From contig OX104127.1 in the NCBI GenBank assembly GCA_944470555.2, forward strand, positions 56,948,140-57,012,139: a DNA stretch of 64,000 nt, read 5' to 3'. Below the pieces are notes generated by a model, which was not told where the DNA came from, did not search any database, and saw nothing but the letters and a program-made list of their open reading frames with translations. The position numbers were made by a program, and so were the translations under genes. Of the stretch, positions 1-10,449 are shown one piece after another. Within the stretch, counting starts at the first letter, position 1. Every line of letters starts with the position of its first letter. The DNA is from Heterobilharzia americana. Its lineage: Eukaryota > Platyhelminthes > Trematoda > Strigeidida > Schistosomatidae.

Positions 1-325
1 ACGAACCAACGAGGCAAGAACCTATCACCCAACAAACATGCAGTGGAAGGAAGTGAAGATGGATTAGGCATGCACTGAGAAGACTGATTGGAGACACCAC
101 GCACCAGGCCAGTCACTTGAGTAGAATCCAGATGGGAAACGACGATTTGGGTGTCGGAGGTGAGGGTGACATGGAGGAGATGGTATGTGAGGAAGAAATG
201 AAAGGTTATGGGCAGTCGTGGAGGCAGGTTGAAAATACTGCAGAGAAGAGAGTGGAGTGGAGACGTGCTACTGAAGGTGTGTGTTCCACTAGCAACCCAA
301 GGGAGAAACAATAAATAATAATAAT
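1..325 (+). mobile_element. RTE-A non-LTR retrotransposon, 3' end (cut by window edge)
   Basis: This is the 3' end of an RTE-A copy on the plus strand. It lines up with the last ~330 bases of the better copies at 7890-8515 and 48620-49635, including the block that reads 'acgaaccaac...caagaacctatc', the 'tggaaggaagtggagatgga' block and the terminal 'ccactag.aacccaaggga'. It ends in the family's AATAATAATAAT tail near 325. The 65-codon ORF inside it has no recognisable domain; in this family the region lies past the RT core. The 5' part is outside the window. Confidence 0.7.
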
Positions 326-344
326 AGAAGAGAAGAAGGAAGAA

Positions 345-1475
345 TTAGATGATAAGATTAAGTATAGTGGTTAAGACGAGGGTAATGTGTGTATATATCT
401 GCACCATCGACATCGGTTCTGAGCCATATCACCTAGTGTCTCTAACCATTGGTTCATCTTGTCACCCGAACCCTAACTAGCTAGTCTGGATTGTCCTACA
501 TGGTTCAACTCAACAGTAAAGGATTTCATTCAATAATGCTTTGTTTTATTCTGGTCATCCCGAGGCGTTTTCCAGTCCGAATCTACCTCGGTCAACATTG
601 CGTGACGAGACAGACGGTGGTTAGGTGTGCTTAACACATGTGTAAGCCAGGTATCTCAACCGATGAGGGTTCATGACTGCATCAACTGTCTTACCTCTCC
701 TGTGTACACCTTATTTCTGCGTTACTCGCATGTTGACACCGTGAAACACGGCCTATGCTACAAAGGCAAAAACGTGGTCAAACACTTGCGACCTTTCCTT
801 GTCTTCTACCTTTAGTGGCCATGTTCCACACCCATGTAATAGAGCAGAGTGGACTGCAGCTCAGTACACATGCTCCTGAATAGACAGTTGGATGTCATGG
901 CGGCACCACAGATGGCGTAAGTTGGCAGAAGTCAACCATGCCTTTTGTATCCGTTCAGAGATTTCATCGACCACTAACCAACGCACCAGGCCTAGTCTAA
1001 CTTCCTAGGTAAGTAAAGTATTCAACGGGCTAAACCACTTCACTGTCTGTTGTTAATCGGGGTAACGTTAAAGACTGGTCGGGAAGCAACAATCTGCATT
1101 TGTGTGGCGAGAAACGCATCCCAGACATTCTCAAATTGATACCTGATTTGTCCAGAAGACTCTGGATCTTGTCGCCATCTTCACCTAACAGGACTATGTC
1201 AGCTGCATATTCTAGGTCTGCCAAATATTCTCCTTGTGTAGTCAAATGACGAGAGGGAGACCTGCATAAGAACATGTATGATAAAATTGAGAAAGCGGGT
1301 ATCCTTGATGGACACCATTCGATATACACAACTCACCTGATATCTCACTATAGTCTGTAACATGCCCACAGATGTTAGAGTAAAGAGCCTTCTATAGGGT
1401 GATGTACTTACTTGATACCCCTCTCTCAATGAGAAACACTGCCACAAGACTTCTCGATCGACGGAGTCGATTCAA
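345..1475 (-). pseudogene. RTE-B (SR2-like) reverse transcriptase remnant, RT core to 3' UTR
   Basis: Decayed RT of a second RTE-clade element, read right to left. Near 1470 is a relic of the 'DSVDREVLW' block. At about 1345-1290 is 'NGVHQGYPLS', the remnant of the RT motif normally GVRQGCPLSP. At 1215-1190 the catalytic box reads EYAAD instead of EYADD, so one of the two catalytic aspartates is lost. It is followed by 'FSPHKCRLLLPDQ' and, in shifted frames, by 'PHRLRYLA' near 680. At least three frames are needed, so this is a pseudogene. The 3' UTR at 345-450 matches the 3' ends at 6930-7094 (-) and 39000-39210 (+). The clade call rests on these motifs; the exact family name is not decided. 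Confidence 0.75.
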
Positions 1476-1904
1476 ACACCTTTGATTGTTTATTAACGTT
1501 CTCACCCCTTTTTTTAATCTCTGTGCACTTTATAAAAGATTTGAAAATCTTACGTAACCCACCTTTTTATTATCATTGGACATTTTCGTAACTGATGTCA
1601 ATGATTTAGAAAATGAATTCTCACGGATAAAAAATTATTGAAGAACATTATCGGTCAGATGAATAAAGCAGCAGGTACTACTACTTGTAATAAAGGTACA
1701 ACTAAATCATGAGCATCATCTAAGACGATACCATATCGAAAACGTACTTCGGAACAGATGCAAATAGTATACGCTTCGCATTACATTAAAGTGTCTTTTA
1801 AAATCCGTATATTCTGTTGAAGAAGCTGTGACTTACGCAGAGAAACGTTCAGAAGTATTTTGATTTTCTAAACATATTCTGGGATTATTTTAGTTAGTTG
1901 TGGT

Positions 1905-2420
1905 TAGCAGAAGAATCCAGTACTCGCCAACCATACTATCACAGTTATTATTCAGACGAAATCGTGGCATCCACATACGAACCCATATGTCAACAGACCA
2001 CGAACTATTCCATCCAACACAACAAACAATGGAGAATAACAAGTCTATCAATAAATAGTAATAACTACAGCTCGCAGTACAAGAATTGGCGATCGTTCCT
2101 CTGTGGCATAATGTATAACATCTTGGCATTTCTTGCGATGGGTATGAGGTTCGAATTTCAATGGGAACAACATCAGTCACCATCACTGGTGTGCAGTTAC
2201 ATCCAGGTAACGAGTGAGTCCCAAATAGGAGGAAACATGCGTCGTCTCCTGGATTCTTCTGTCAGCCACAACCAACCAAATTATCATACTTATCATTCAG
2301 GCAATATCGAGGCGTCCACATAGGAGCCCATATGTCAATAGACCACGAACTATTCCATCCAACACAACAAACAATGGAGAATTCCAAGTATGTCAATAAA
2401 TAGTAACGCTGGGATTATAT
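1905..2420 (+). mobile_element. SINE-1 (Sm-alpha-like) dimeric copy
   Basis: The same tail block (around 'catatgtcaa.agaccacgaactattcc') occurs at 1984-2025 and again at 2330-2375, with one tRNA-like head (2085-2170) and one hammerhead region (2202-2257) between them. The arrangement is therefore tail, head, ribozyme, tail: a head-to-tail dimer missing the first head. The same dimer lies on the opposite strand at 5890-6365. The long ORF (141 codons) over it is an accident of repeat sequence with no domain. Sm-alpha SINEs of schistosomes are known to carry a tRNA-like promoter and a hammerhead; the assignment here is by sequence resemblance. Confidence 0.7.
2202..2257 (+). ncRNA. Hammerhead ribozyme remnant in SINE-1
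   Basis: The stem I arms (ATCCAG and CTGGAT), the stem II/loop (GTCCCAAATAGGA) and a GAAA are recognisable. The CUGANGA core is replaced by 'GTAACGAGTGA', with a C-to-G change and an insertion before stem II. It is expected to be inactive. Confidence 0.6.
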
Positions 2421-2639
2421 TAAAATATACATTCTTATAATGATTCAATCAGACTCGATGCTCAACTTCTTCCAAGACATTCGTAACAACTATGTTCTGG
2501 ATGTTTATAGTATATAAGATAGTCAAAGTGTGTTTGAATGTGCGATTATCTATGTTGTAGAATATGTTGTTGTTTATTGTACCAAAGAGAAACTGTGTAC
2601 ACAGTCCTTAAGAAAAGTGTCCATATCACTCTACCATAC

Positions 2640-3175
2640 AGAGGGCAGTTGAATAGTATCATTTTGAGACGTCGACTAACATCATCCATTCAGAAAACAT
2701 AATACGCGGTGAATCTTATCATTGTGAAAAAACCACAAACTTGCATTGATGATTACGTCACATCCGATTATGTTTACCAATTCACGTGTGTGTGTGTGTG
2801 TGTGTGTGTGTGGTCACATATACATTTAGAGGAGTAATCAAGTCATGCAGTTAAGCGTAATAGAACATGTATCTAAATGACTTCAAAACCAAATGGAGTG
2901 TGAAACCGTGATAAACACCGATGAGAGACGACCCTCTTCATCTATAACTAAGCATATCATAGAAACAAGTCACAAAATTAATGTTCAAACAGCTTTCACA
3001 GTTTTATGTAGAAACAGTCAAGGATGTATTCTGAAATTTGAAACCACCTTTATGTGTAGGAAAACAATTTGTCCGTGTACACTACACCTAATTTGCTTGG
3101 TGAACTTTGTTTTCTCACCAAGATTGGGATCAATTTGGACACTTCCTGTTTGTTCTCATCTTTCTTCATTTTAAT
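2640..3175 (+). pseudogene. PLE C-terminal fragment: GIY-YIG endonuclease region and tail
   Basis: Plus-strand remnant of the C-terminus of a Penelope-like element. It begins with the linker 'RRRLTSSIQKT', continues 'NLIIVKKPQTCIDDY', then an expanded (TG)n tract at 2788-2812 lying where the Cys-rich start of the GIY-YIG domain should be, then 'TYTFRG', a frameshifted relic of HTYIGR. The 93-codon ORF at 2893-3174 (ECETVINTDERRPSSSITKH, then KINVQTAFTVL) is the C-terminal part of that domain. The same segment, better preserved, is on the minus strand at 9700-10445. The nuclease would cut the genomic target during retrotransposition; this copy cannot be functional. Confidence 0.75.
2786..2814. 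repeat. (TG)n microsatellite inside PLE coding sequence
   Basis: About 13 TG repeats replace the codons of a Cys-X-Cys stretch in the GIY-YIG region. The equivalent minus-strand copy has a CA/TG tract at 10075-10112. Confidence 0.85.
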
Positions 3176-3179
3176 CCCC

Positions 3180-4930
3180 TGTCGGGTTCCATTTTAGTCT
3201 GTTTATTAGAAGTATCACACGTACTGATGAAACAGTAGCATTTACTGGATAACATTTCGGACACAATTTATTGTCTATATTCTTATCAGGTAACCAACTC
3301 CACAACTTCGAAACACAGTTTATGTAGTCCCAAATTTTCTCTCCTCTGTGATGACAAGGGTAGTAGAATTTTCCATATATCTGGGATAGGTGTAGAATCA
3401 TTTCCATTTGGTGTTGATTCGATAATCACAGATTCCGTTATCGACCTCTCTCTCCCTCCACCTAACTGAGTTAGTTTTCAACACTGTCGCTCTATCCTAC
3501 CCCATTGTGTAATTGTGTGTAATGGCGTGCATAGCTATAGTCGGGCTTTTCTCTACATTTCTTATCTTATCAGCATCTACTAATCTTGACTTAACTTAGC
3601 ACTTTTGTGTTCTGTTATTCTAATCAACCGAGGTCGACTACTTTCATCTGAGTATTTGACATCGAAATCATTGCAAGGGATTTGGTAAACCAGATTATTT
3701 TGCTGAATTGCATCGATAGGATGTTTTAACCTACAAAGCTTGTTTGTAAGTGAGTTTGTTAGTTTCAATGTCAGCCATTTTAATCCCAGCCAACCTTATT
3801 GAGAATTCTTCTTAATGCTTCTGAGGTGCCTTCCTTGTATGGTAACACAGTGGAAGCTTTGAATTCTCTGTCAACCCTGTTGCCATTATTACTTTCAGTA
3901 GTGGAATTATTATTGTTATAATTAACACCCCCTGTAATACTACTACTTCTGTTCATATTCTCCTTTGTATTTCCACTGAATTTATTTATAAATTGGTGAG
4001 AGTAGTTATTGTGACACGAAGGGTATTCTTGATGTGTCCAATTTCTTGTCGTAGGTTTACTAGTCTACTAGTAAACTTCTTCTTCCTGTTACTTAGATAT
4101 TTAAGTAAGCCAACTTTAACTGAAATGAGGTGGGATGATTTGAAGTCTAAGTAGTGATCTGAATGTGAAAGTCTCATATAGACACTAGTCTCTAGACTTC
4201 CACCTTGTTTCCGTTGAATCTTGCAATCCAACATTACTACCTCACCGTCATCACTTTCTAAGTCACAGATAAATTGCATTGCATTCACTACTCAATGCAT
4301 ATTTGCCAACAGCCTATTGATGTGTTCCGATTTCTGTACTGTAAACATATCATCTATCATTATATCGGAAGCATATCTTTGGAGTAGGACTAAGTGTTTG
4401 AAGGGTTATCTGTTCCCAAGTATCCATAAATATGTCTGAGACGATAGGCGATATTTGTGATCCTATGGCAACACCTTCAGTTTGTTTATATATTGGGTTA
4501 ATTGTTGTATTTGTCCCCCCTCCCTAGTCTTTGGTTTAATATATATTGACTTGATAAGTAAATATGTAGGGCATCAGATTGTTCGAAATGTTGTTCTGTT
4601 CAAATACACCACCCACATTATTCAGATAAACTTTATCTTCTAATTACACTATCGAAATTCATAAAGGGAATTAACTGTTTCAAAAATAGCTTGTCATATG
4701 AACTACACTTCTTAACAAAATCATAATGTATATCTCCTCATCATGATCACATAAACACTTAGTAGATAGTTTTATCTGAAGGTTCGCGGAGATTTAACGA
4801 TTGATTTTACTTTGAACTTCATCATGAATTCATATCATTTGGAGGCATATTGAGAACCTGAGAGGATTTCACAGCTGTTTCGTCCTAGAATGGGACACCT
4901 CAGCAGTGTTTACTCATGATCCCGACACAG
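3180..4930 (-). pseudogene. PLE fragment: RT palm/thumb, GIY-YIG and 3' UTR
   Basis: Minus-strand PLE, read from high to low coordinates. At about 4500-4400 is 'EGVAIGSQISPIVSDIFM', the RT B' motif. At 4380-4330 is a broken catalytic box, RYASDIMIDDMF, where RYVDDMF is expected. At 4288-3986 comes the thumb and linker (MLDCKIQRKQGGSLETSVY, then DHYLDFKS). At 3768-3580 is the GIY-YIG domain 'LVYQIPCNDFDVKYSDESS', in which the usual YIG is YSD. Below 3580 is a 3' UTR shared with 25920-26120 and 28236-28436. Several frames are required and the fingers are missing, so it is dead. Confidence 0.8.
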
Positions 4931-5115
4931 ATCGAATCCAAGACCTTCATGTTCCACAGCCAGCTGGTTATGATTGAGCCGCTGATTCAGTTCATGATAT
5001 AGTGTGACCTACATCTGATTTCATCGTTGAGTAACCATCCTCATGTTCAACTTGAGTGACTTCACTGGTCATAACTTCTCATTGAAATTTCGGGAATTAC
5101 CTCTTGGAGCCAGTC
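4850..5115 (-). mobile_element. SINE-2 copy, minus strand, with degenerate hammerhead
   Basis: Head sequence at 5110-5030 matches the SINE-2 head at 62530-62390. A tRNA-like B box lies near 4935-4925. The hammerhead at 4866-4912 reads CUGAGGU on the minus strand, so core A9 has become U. Stem II (GUCC/GGAC) and GAAA are kept, but the 3' arm of stem I is lost. Confidence 0.65.
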
Positions 5116-5479
5116 ACTCTTCAAGAAGTTATCTGATATAGGATTTCAGTTACTACAATACTCTTGTTCAATGTCTTATTGATTCAGTCTACATATCTCG
5201 TTTCATGGTGAATCAGTACGATTGAAATAATATTTGAAGACTGATTAGCCTTTATCAATCTTAAAAAACGTCTTTCCTAATTATCGCCTTATATTATATG
5301 TTAAAGGTAGTAAGCAGGGTAAAGAGTAACTTGAAGCAAGAACAACAGTTTTAGCAGAATAAACTAAATCGATTATATTTCGTAGCTTCTCGTCAGCTGC
5401 TTACAACCTAAACTAATTTTAACATTGGTTTATACAAAAAGTTTGTATACTTTAATCGAAAACCTATCAATCACAAGTT

Positions 5480-5590
5480 AGTATCCATCATGGACTGATA
5501 GAAATTGGCGGAATAATGGAAACCTAAGAGTGATACACAACCGTTTCGTCCTAGTATGGTACTCTTCAGCAGTGCTCACTCACTTCGTTC
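5480..5590 (-). mobile_element. SINE-2 3' portion, minus strand, with hammerhead
   Basis: SINE-2 tail at 5480-5530 ('tatccatcatggactgata'), then a hammerhead whose core on the minus strand is CUGAAGA (5569-5563) with GAAAC kept. Stem II has one A-G mismatch and the cleavage-site segment is altered, so activity is doubtful. The tRNA-like head is absent. Confidence 0.6.
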
Positions 5591-5889
5591 AGTTAACATT
5601 GTAGGTTAGTTATCACTCAGTGTTATCAGTGAGTTTATGACTTCTCTTTCGAACATGAGGAATATTATCACGAAGAAAATGAGTAGTGAACAATGAACAA
5701 TGATTTTACAGTTGGTGTCAGTCCGTTAATAATATTATCTTGAAACCAATCAACTCTCACAAACCACCATTTGGAATAACAATATTCATTTTGGGCGAAC
5801 ATCTAGTTGGCAGTTTATTAGTTATTTGTTGAGTTCGGATTCATACAACTGAAAGTAAACTATTCCTTTTTCTAATACTGTCTATTGAC

Positions 5890-6365
5890 ATACTTAGAAT
5901 TCTCCGTTATTCGTTGTGTTGGATGGAATAGTTCATCATCTATTGACATATGGGCTCCCATGTGGATACCTCGATATTGCCTGAATGTTAATTATGATAA
6001 GTTGGTTGGTTGTGGCTGGCAGAAGAATCCGGGACACGACGCATGTTTCCTCCTATTTGGGACTCACTCGTCACCTGGATGTAACTGCACACCAGTGGTG
6101 GTGACTGATGTTGTTCCCATTGAAATTCGAACCTCATACCCATCGCAAGAAATGCCAAGATGTTATGCATTATGCCACAGAGGAATGATCGCCAATTCTT
6201 GTACTGCGAGCTGTAGTTATTACTATTTATTGATAGACTTGTTATTCTCCATTGTTTGTTGTGTTGGATGGAATAGTTCGTGGTCTGTTGACATATGGGT
6301 TCGTATGTGGATGCCACGATTTCGTCTGAATGTTAATTATGATAATCTGGTTGACTGTGTTTAAA
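5890..6365 (-). mobile_element. SINE-1 dimeric copy, minus strand
   Basis: This is the inverted counterpart of 1905-2420. Tail blocks lie at 5910-6010 and 6250-6350 (minus), with a hammerhead at 6026-6082 and a tRNA-like head at 6095-6200 between them. Both dimers keep the same 'GTGACGAGTGAGTCCC'-type core with an insertion, so they derive from one subfamily or one duplicated source. The ORFs over it (159 codons plus, 109 codons minus) are repeat-derived and encode nothing recognisable. Confidence 0.7.
6026..6082 (-). ncRNA. Hammerhead ribozyme remnant in SINE-1
   Basis: The minus strand shows ATCCAG, then GTGACGAGTGAGTCCC, loop AAATA, GGAGGAAAC, and CCGGAT. The first core base is G instead of C, and four extra bases sit before stem II. 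It is probably inactive. Confidence 0.55.
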
Positions 6366-6394
6366 CATAATAAGGTATGTAATTTTCACTTATC

Positions 6395-6460
6395 TTGTGA
6401 TATAAATCAATGGGACGAAATGCGCGTCCTGGATTCTTCCGCTAGCCAATCTAAAAGGTT
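6395..6460 (+). mobile_element. SINE-1 fragment: 3' half of hammerhead
   Basis: 'GGGACGAAATGCGCGTCCTGGATTC' without the split would be the 3' half of the Sm-alpha hammerhead: stem II 3' arm, GAAA, the GCGCGTC cleavage segment and stem I 3' arm. It is followed by 'cgctagcca'. The 5' half is not present. Confidence 0.6.
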
Positions 6461-6929
6461 TTAAAAACTTCTTGTTACATAAAAAAGTAATGGCGACAAA
6501 GTCAACTTTAGTGGAACATGATAAATAATAACTGATAATTATGATACTGATAAACATAACTTTATGTAATCACTTATTTTCTCGTTAATTTAATGTTTCC
6601 TGTTATCATTATGTTTATCATGATTTGGAATCATTTAACAGAACCTTTGTAAGATCGTAAAATTTAGACGAGAATCTTTTATAATTTGTTGGGACTAAAG
6701 AAACATACAATGTGAAGCTTTAGCCATAATCTGAAACTTTTGTTGATTGCAGGTAATCCATAGGAAACTGTACTTGTTAGCAATCATCGGTAAGGTGTAT
6801 CTACAACCTTGAGTGAACTGATATCCTTTTTGACAGTCAAACTCACTTCACCCCAGTTTGGTAGTTAGTGAAGTTCATCATCATTATCAACATAGGACCA
6901 GGCATTATTACGTAACAGTCCGAGTTGCC

Positions 6930-7094
6930 AGACTTCACGTCAGTTCATCAAGTAGAAAGGTAGTGAGGTGAAGGATGAAGATAAGAAAATTCAGTCAAAA
7001 AGAATATAAAGTACGAAAAGAAAGGAAAGAGGAGTGACAAAATGGTGAGATTCGGTATAGTGTTGTTAAAATGAGGATAATGTGTGTATACATC
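6930..7094 (-). mobile_element. RTE-B 3' UTR fragment
   Basis: Read on the minus strand, this matches the 3' end at 39075-39240 (+) over about 160 bases, including 'gataatgt.tgtatacat' and 'gacaaaatggtgagattc', with scattered differences. It is joined directly to RTE-A sequence at 7095. Confidence 0.65.
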
Positions 7095-7600
7095 TGCGCA
7101 GATCTTCAAGTTTGTGCGACATTAGACACAAGTCATCAGTGGCGAAATTCAAATCTTCTAGGTTCTTTTCTTGGTCCAGCGTAACCCCCTCGTCTAACTC
7201 CCCACTGTTTGTTGTATGATCCAGTCCACTAGAATCAGGAATATCATGGGTGATAGCAGATAGCCGTGTCTTACTCCTGTCTTCACTTCAAAAGCATCAC
7301 TGAGCTTCCCATTATGAATCACTTGGTATGTGACGTCTTTATGTAGTTGGTGAATGAGGTTGATAAAGATTTGTGGTATTCCGTAGTGTTAAAGCAACAG
7401 CTGCCAAATTACTTGTCGAAGGCTTTTTCAGGGTGGATGAAGTTGAGGTAGAGGGTTGACTGCCATTCTATACTCTGTTCTATGATTATGTCCAGCGTAG
7501 CGTTGCAATTTGATCCTCACATGATTTGTACTTCCTGAATCCAACCATCCAGCCTTTTCCGGTTATAGTTTTGAATCCAGCGCATCCTTTACACCTTAGT
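7095..7600 (-). pseudogene. RTE-A RT core fragment
   Basis: On the minus strand the order is the IQNY block, the 'FRKYKSC' relic, the 'YLNFI...EKAFD' block near 7450-7410, the 'IPQIFINLIHQLH' block near 7390-7340, and the region preceding the catalytic FADD box near 7160-7110. Frames are broken repeatedly. It aligns collinearly with 33880-34380 and 45380-45870 (-). Confidence 0.65.
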
Positions 7601-7889
7601 GATAGTTGATGTAAATGTTGATAGACGCGAATAGAGTGTTCACTATTGTTCGATAAAATGTTTTCATAGTTTCAATAGATTATTGTGTCAAAGAATTTGA
7701 AATTTTCCTCTTTTTAGATTGCCTTTTGATCTACTGATGTCATTGTACACAGATAGTTTTGGAAATGGATTTGACTATACAATGAGAAAACCTTTGAAAG
7801 AAGAAACATAGAAAATCTCAAAGGTTATCTTATTGCTTGACACCAGTGTTACTCTGAGACCAATAGAAATATATGTGCGGATCTTAAAA

Positions 7890-8515
7890 GAAATGAGGAT
7901 GAAGATGCCCAACCAACGCCACCGCCAACAACAACAAGCTTCAATCACCATCAGCGGGAGAGACTTAAAGGAAGTAGCCTCTTTCACCTACACCTAACTA
8001 GACAGTATCGTTTCAACTACTGGCGCAACAGGCACAAATAAGGATGTCAAAGCAGTCAGAATCGGAAAGACAGCAAGACATGCGTTCATTAACCTGAAAC
8101 CAGTGTGTAGATCTTCTGCACTCAGCATGTGGAACAACATCCGGATTTTCAATACCAATCCAGTCATGTCAGTGCCCCTATATGGTTCAGAAACGGCGTG
8201 TCACGAAAGGCATTTCCAAAATACTGCAGACGTTTATCAACAACTGCCCACGTTGGCTCATGACTGAAGACCAGATGGCCAGAAACAATGAGCAGCAAGG
8301 GACTCTGGCTAACAACGAACCAACGAAGCAAGAACCTATCGCTCAACACATATGCAGTGGAAGGAAGTGGAGATGGATTGAATTGGGTATACACTGAGAA
8401 GGCCGACTGGGGACATCACGCACCAGGCGAGACCCTCGAGTGGAACCCCAATGCGAAGCGACGAGTTGGAAGCCTTATGTTCCATTAGGAACCCAAGGGA
8501 CAAATAATAATAATG
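7890..8515 (+). mobile_element. RTE-A 3' portion
   Basis: Plus-strand copy from the block encoding 'MNGRNLKEV...FTYL' relics (about 7945-8000), through the 'aacaacatccggattttcaa' block (8131-8150), to the ending 'aggaacccaagggacaaataataataat' region at 8490-8515. The catalytic RT box is missing because the copy is 5'-truncated. It faces the minus-strand copy at 7095-7600. Confidence 0.7.
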
Positions 8516-8719
8516 ATATTAATGGACTAAAATGGAATCATAGTTTACCAATATGATCACTTCATACTCCTACACTGAATCTTTATTTTCAGAATGTTTT
8601 TTTCAAAATTTACTGACAACGATGAACCGATAGTATATTTTAATGTTATACGTGTCAAATGAGCATCTCAAATGAACAGAAATTGATTAAGGATATAGTG
8701 GCTGTTCTACTCATCATTG

Positions 8720-8745
8720 CTATGTGCACACACACACACTTCTTG
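8720..8745. repeat. Short (CA)n tract
   Basis: A 'gcacacacacacac' run of about seven repeats in otherwise unremarkable sequence. Confidence 0.7.
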
Positions 8746-8939
8746 GAATACACATAAGTACAATATTCACTATTGATAGAAATGTTCATTTCAGCGGTAA
8801 ACTGTATAAATAGACAAAGGTAACACCAATAGGATAGTATATATCAGGACTATTTGAAGAAGGGGTAATGGGGAAACTGGAAACTATGGTATTAACGTTA
8901 ATCAAACCGAAATTTTGGATCCAATGTAAAGATCCAATA

Positions 8940-9105
8940 TGAAGAAGTTGCTTTCGCATTTGAAATGATCGCTTGCGAGTCGGAATCCTGGTGGGAACAA
9001 TATCACTCACTGGTAGCTGGCAGGTATATCCAGCTGACGAGTCTCAAATAGGAGGAAATGTGCATCAAGCTGGATTCCACTGCTAGCCACTGCCGATTAT
9101 TACTA
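8940..9105 (+). mobile_element. SINE-1 copy with near-intact hammerhead core
   Basis: A tRNA-like B box lies at about 8977-8990 ('gagtcggaatcctgg'), then 'catCACTCACTGG' and the ribozyme. The core CUGACGA (9034-9040) and GAAA (9055-9058) are intact. The first stem II pair is G-G because GGAC became GGAG, and three extra bases lie at the cleavage site. It is followed by the family's 'ccactgctagcca'. Confidence 0.7.
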
Positions 9106-9299
9106 TACATAGAGATGAAGCATTCGTCATTATTAAAATAAATGAAATGGAAGACTTTTGAAATAGTTAGTCCCTTTTATGAATTTCGATAGAGTAATTA
9201 GATGACGAAGTTAATCTAAACAAACTGTATGATGTATTCGCTCATTGCGACATTTCGAACAACCTCATCACACTTTTACTTGTCAAGTCAATTTAATAT

Positions 9300-9665
9300 C
9301 ACTTGACTATCTGAGATAGTCATAGTTTGTCAGACTAGTATTTGTATTGAGTGATAATTGAAGGTGAGATAGAAATTTCAACCGCGACCGGATTCGAACC
9401 AGCTACCACCGGGTTACCGGTCCGCTGTTCTACTAACTGAGATACAAGGTTCGACTGCTGACCTTAATTTTATTTCACTTCAATCATCAAGGGTTTCGCT
9501 TGACTACTATGTGAATTCGTGACGCGTGGACTTATTGACACTGGCTGCCTAGTCAGGATTATTTATCACTATTGAAATCTAACTGAATCAGAGAGGTGGA
9601 GCAACGTATTGATTATGATTTGACTATCTTAGATAGCCGTATCTTGACAGAGTAGTATTTTCTAT
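9300..9665 (-). mobile_element. SINE-4 tRNA-like repeat flanked by direct repeats
   Basis: On the minus strand 9450-9370 looks like a tRNA (TCAGTTAGTAGAAC, then GGTTCGAATCC), but the anticodon stem does not pair, so it is a pseudo-tRNA or SINE head. Related copies are at 35035-35185 and 56840-56945. A block starting with the palindrome TGACTATCTGAGATAGTCA (9302-9320) recurs in diverged form at 9631-9650 and 35036-35055. Confidence 0.5.
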
Positions 9666-9699
9666 CAAACTGAAGAGTGGTTGGATAAATACAACAATT

Positions 9700-10445
9700 A
9701 ACGTAATAGGGAGATTAAAATTAAGAAAGATGAGAACAAATGGGAAGTGTCTACATTGATCCCAATCTTGGTGAGAAAACAAAATTCACGAAGCAACATA
9801 GGTGTAGCAAAAGAATAAATTGTTTTTGTACACATAAAGGTGGTTTCGAATTTCAGAATACCTCCCTGACTATTTCTATATAAAACTGTGAAAGCTGCTT
9901 CAACGTTAATTTTGTGTTTTGTTTCTATGTTATGTTTAGCCATAGATGAAGACGGTCGTCTCCCACCAGTGTTTATCACGGTTTCACACTCCATTTGTTT
10001 TTGAAGCCATTTAGGCACATATCCTCCCGCCCTCAACTACATGACTCAATTACTCCTCCCTATGTATGTGTGACCACACACACATACACACGCACACACA
10101 TACACACATGTGAATTGGTGAACATAATCGGATGTGACGTAATCATCAATGCAAGTTTGTGGTTTTTTCACAATGATAAGATTCACCGCGTAATATGTTT
10201 TCTGAATGGATGATGTTAGCCGACGTCTCAAAATGATACTATTCAACTGCCCTCTGTATGGTAGAGTGATATGGACGCTTTTCTTAAGGACCGTGTATAG
10301 AGTTGGCTTCAGTGCGCTACTTGACCTCTACAATGATTTATAAACTTCATCGGATATCCATTTTCCATTTTCATCCAATGTTTCTGATGTACTGATACGA
10401 TAGATTCTATTCAACAGACATTTTATTAGACCTCAGTTGGATTGG
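9700..10445 (-). pseudogene. PLE C-terminal fragment: thumb, linker, GIY-YIG
   Basis: Minus strand. 10445-10300 is the thumb/linker segment also seen at 58170-58010. 10246-10046 encodes 'RRRLTSSIQKT', 'LIIVKKPQTCIDDY', 'YVHQFTC' and, after a Cys-Val-Cys repeat made by a CA/TG microsatellite, HTYIGRSN, a well-kept GIY-YIG box. 10036-9698 encodes the rest of that domain (PKWLQKQMECETV, then KINVEAAFTVLYRNSQGG). Its plus-strand relative is 2640-3175. RT palm motifs are absent, so it is a 5'-truncated relic. Confidence 0.78.
10073..10114. repeat. (CA)n microsatellite inside the GIY-YIG coding region
   Basis: An interrupted CA/TG tract that translates on the minus strand as CVYVCACVCVC just before GHTYIGR. 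Confidence 0.8.
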
Positions 10446-10449
10446 ATTG

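Noticed and set aside
1898..2323. 141-codon ORF as a gene
   Set aside because: It lies entirely in a dimeric SINE-1, and the same sequence on the other strand at 5988-6317 gives another ORF. It has no domain and is explained by the repeat.
3828..3840. CTGAGGTG near a PLE as a hammerhead core
   Set aside because: There is no stem II or GAAA at the right distance. It is chance within PLE coding sequence and recurs at 26280 and 28596 as part of the same coding block.
5885..6364. 159-codon ORF as a gene
   Set aside because: Same reason: it covers the minus-strand SINE-1 dimer.
9370..9450. Functional tRNA gene on the minus strand
   Set aside because: The T-arm and D-arm look right, but the anticodon stem does not pair and related copies with the same flanks exist at 35100 and 56850, so it is a SINE head.
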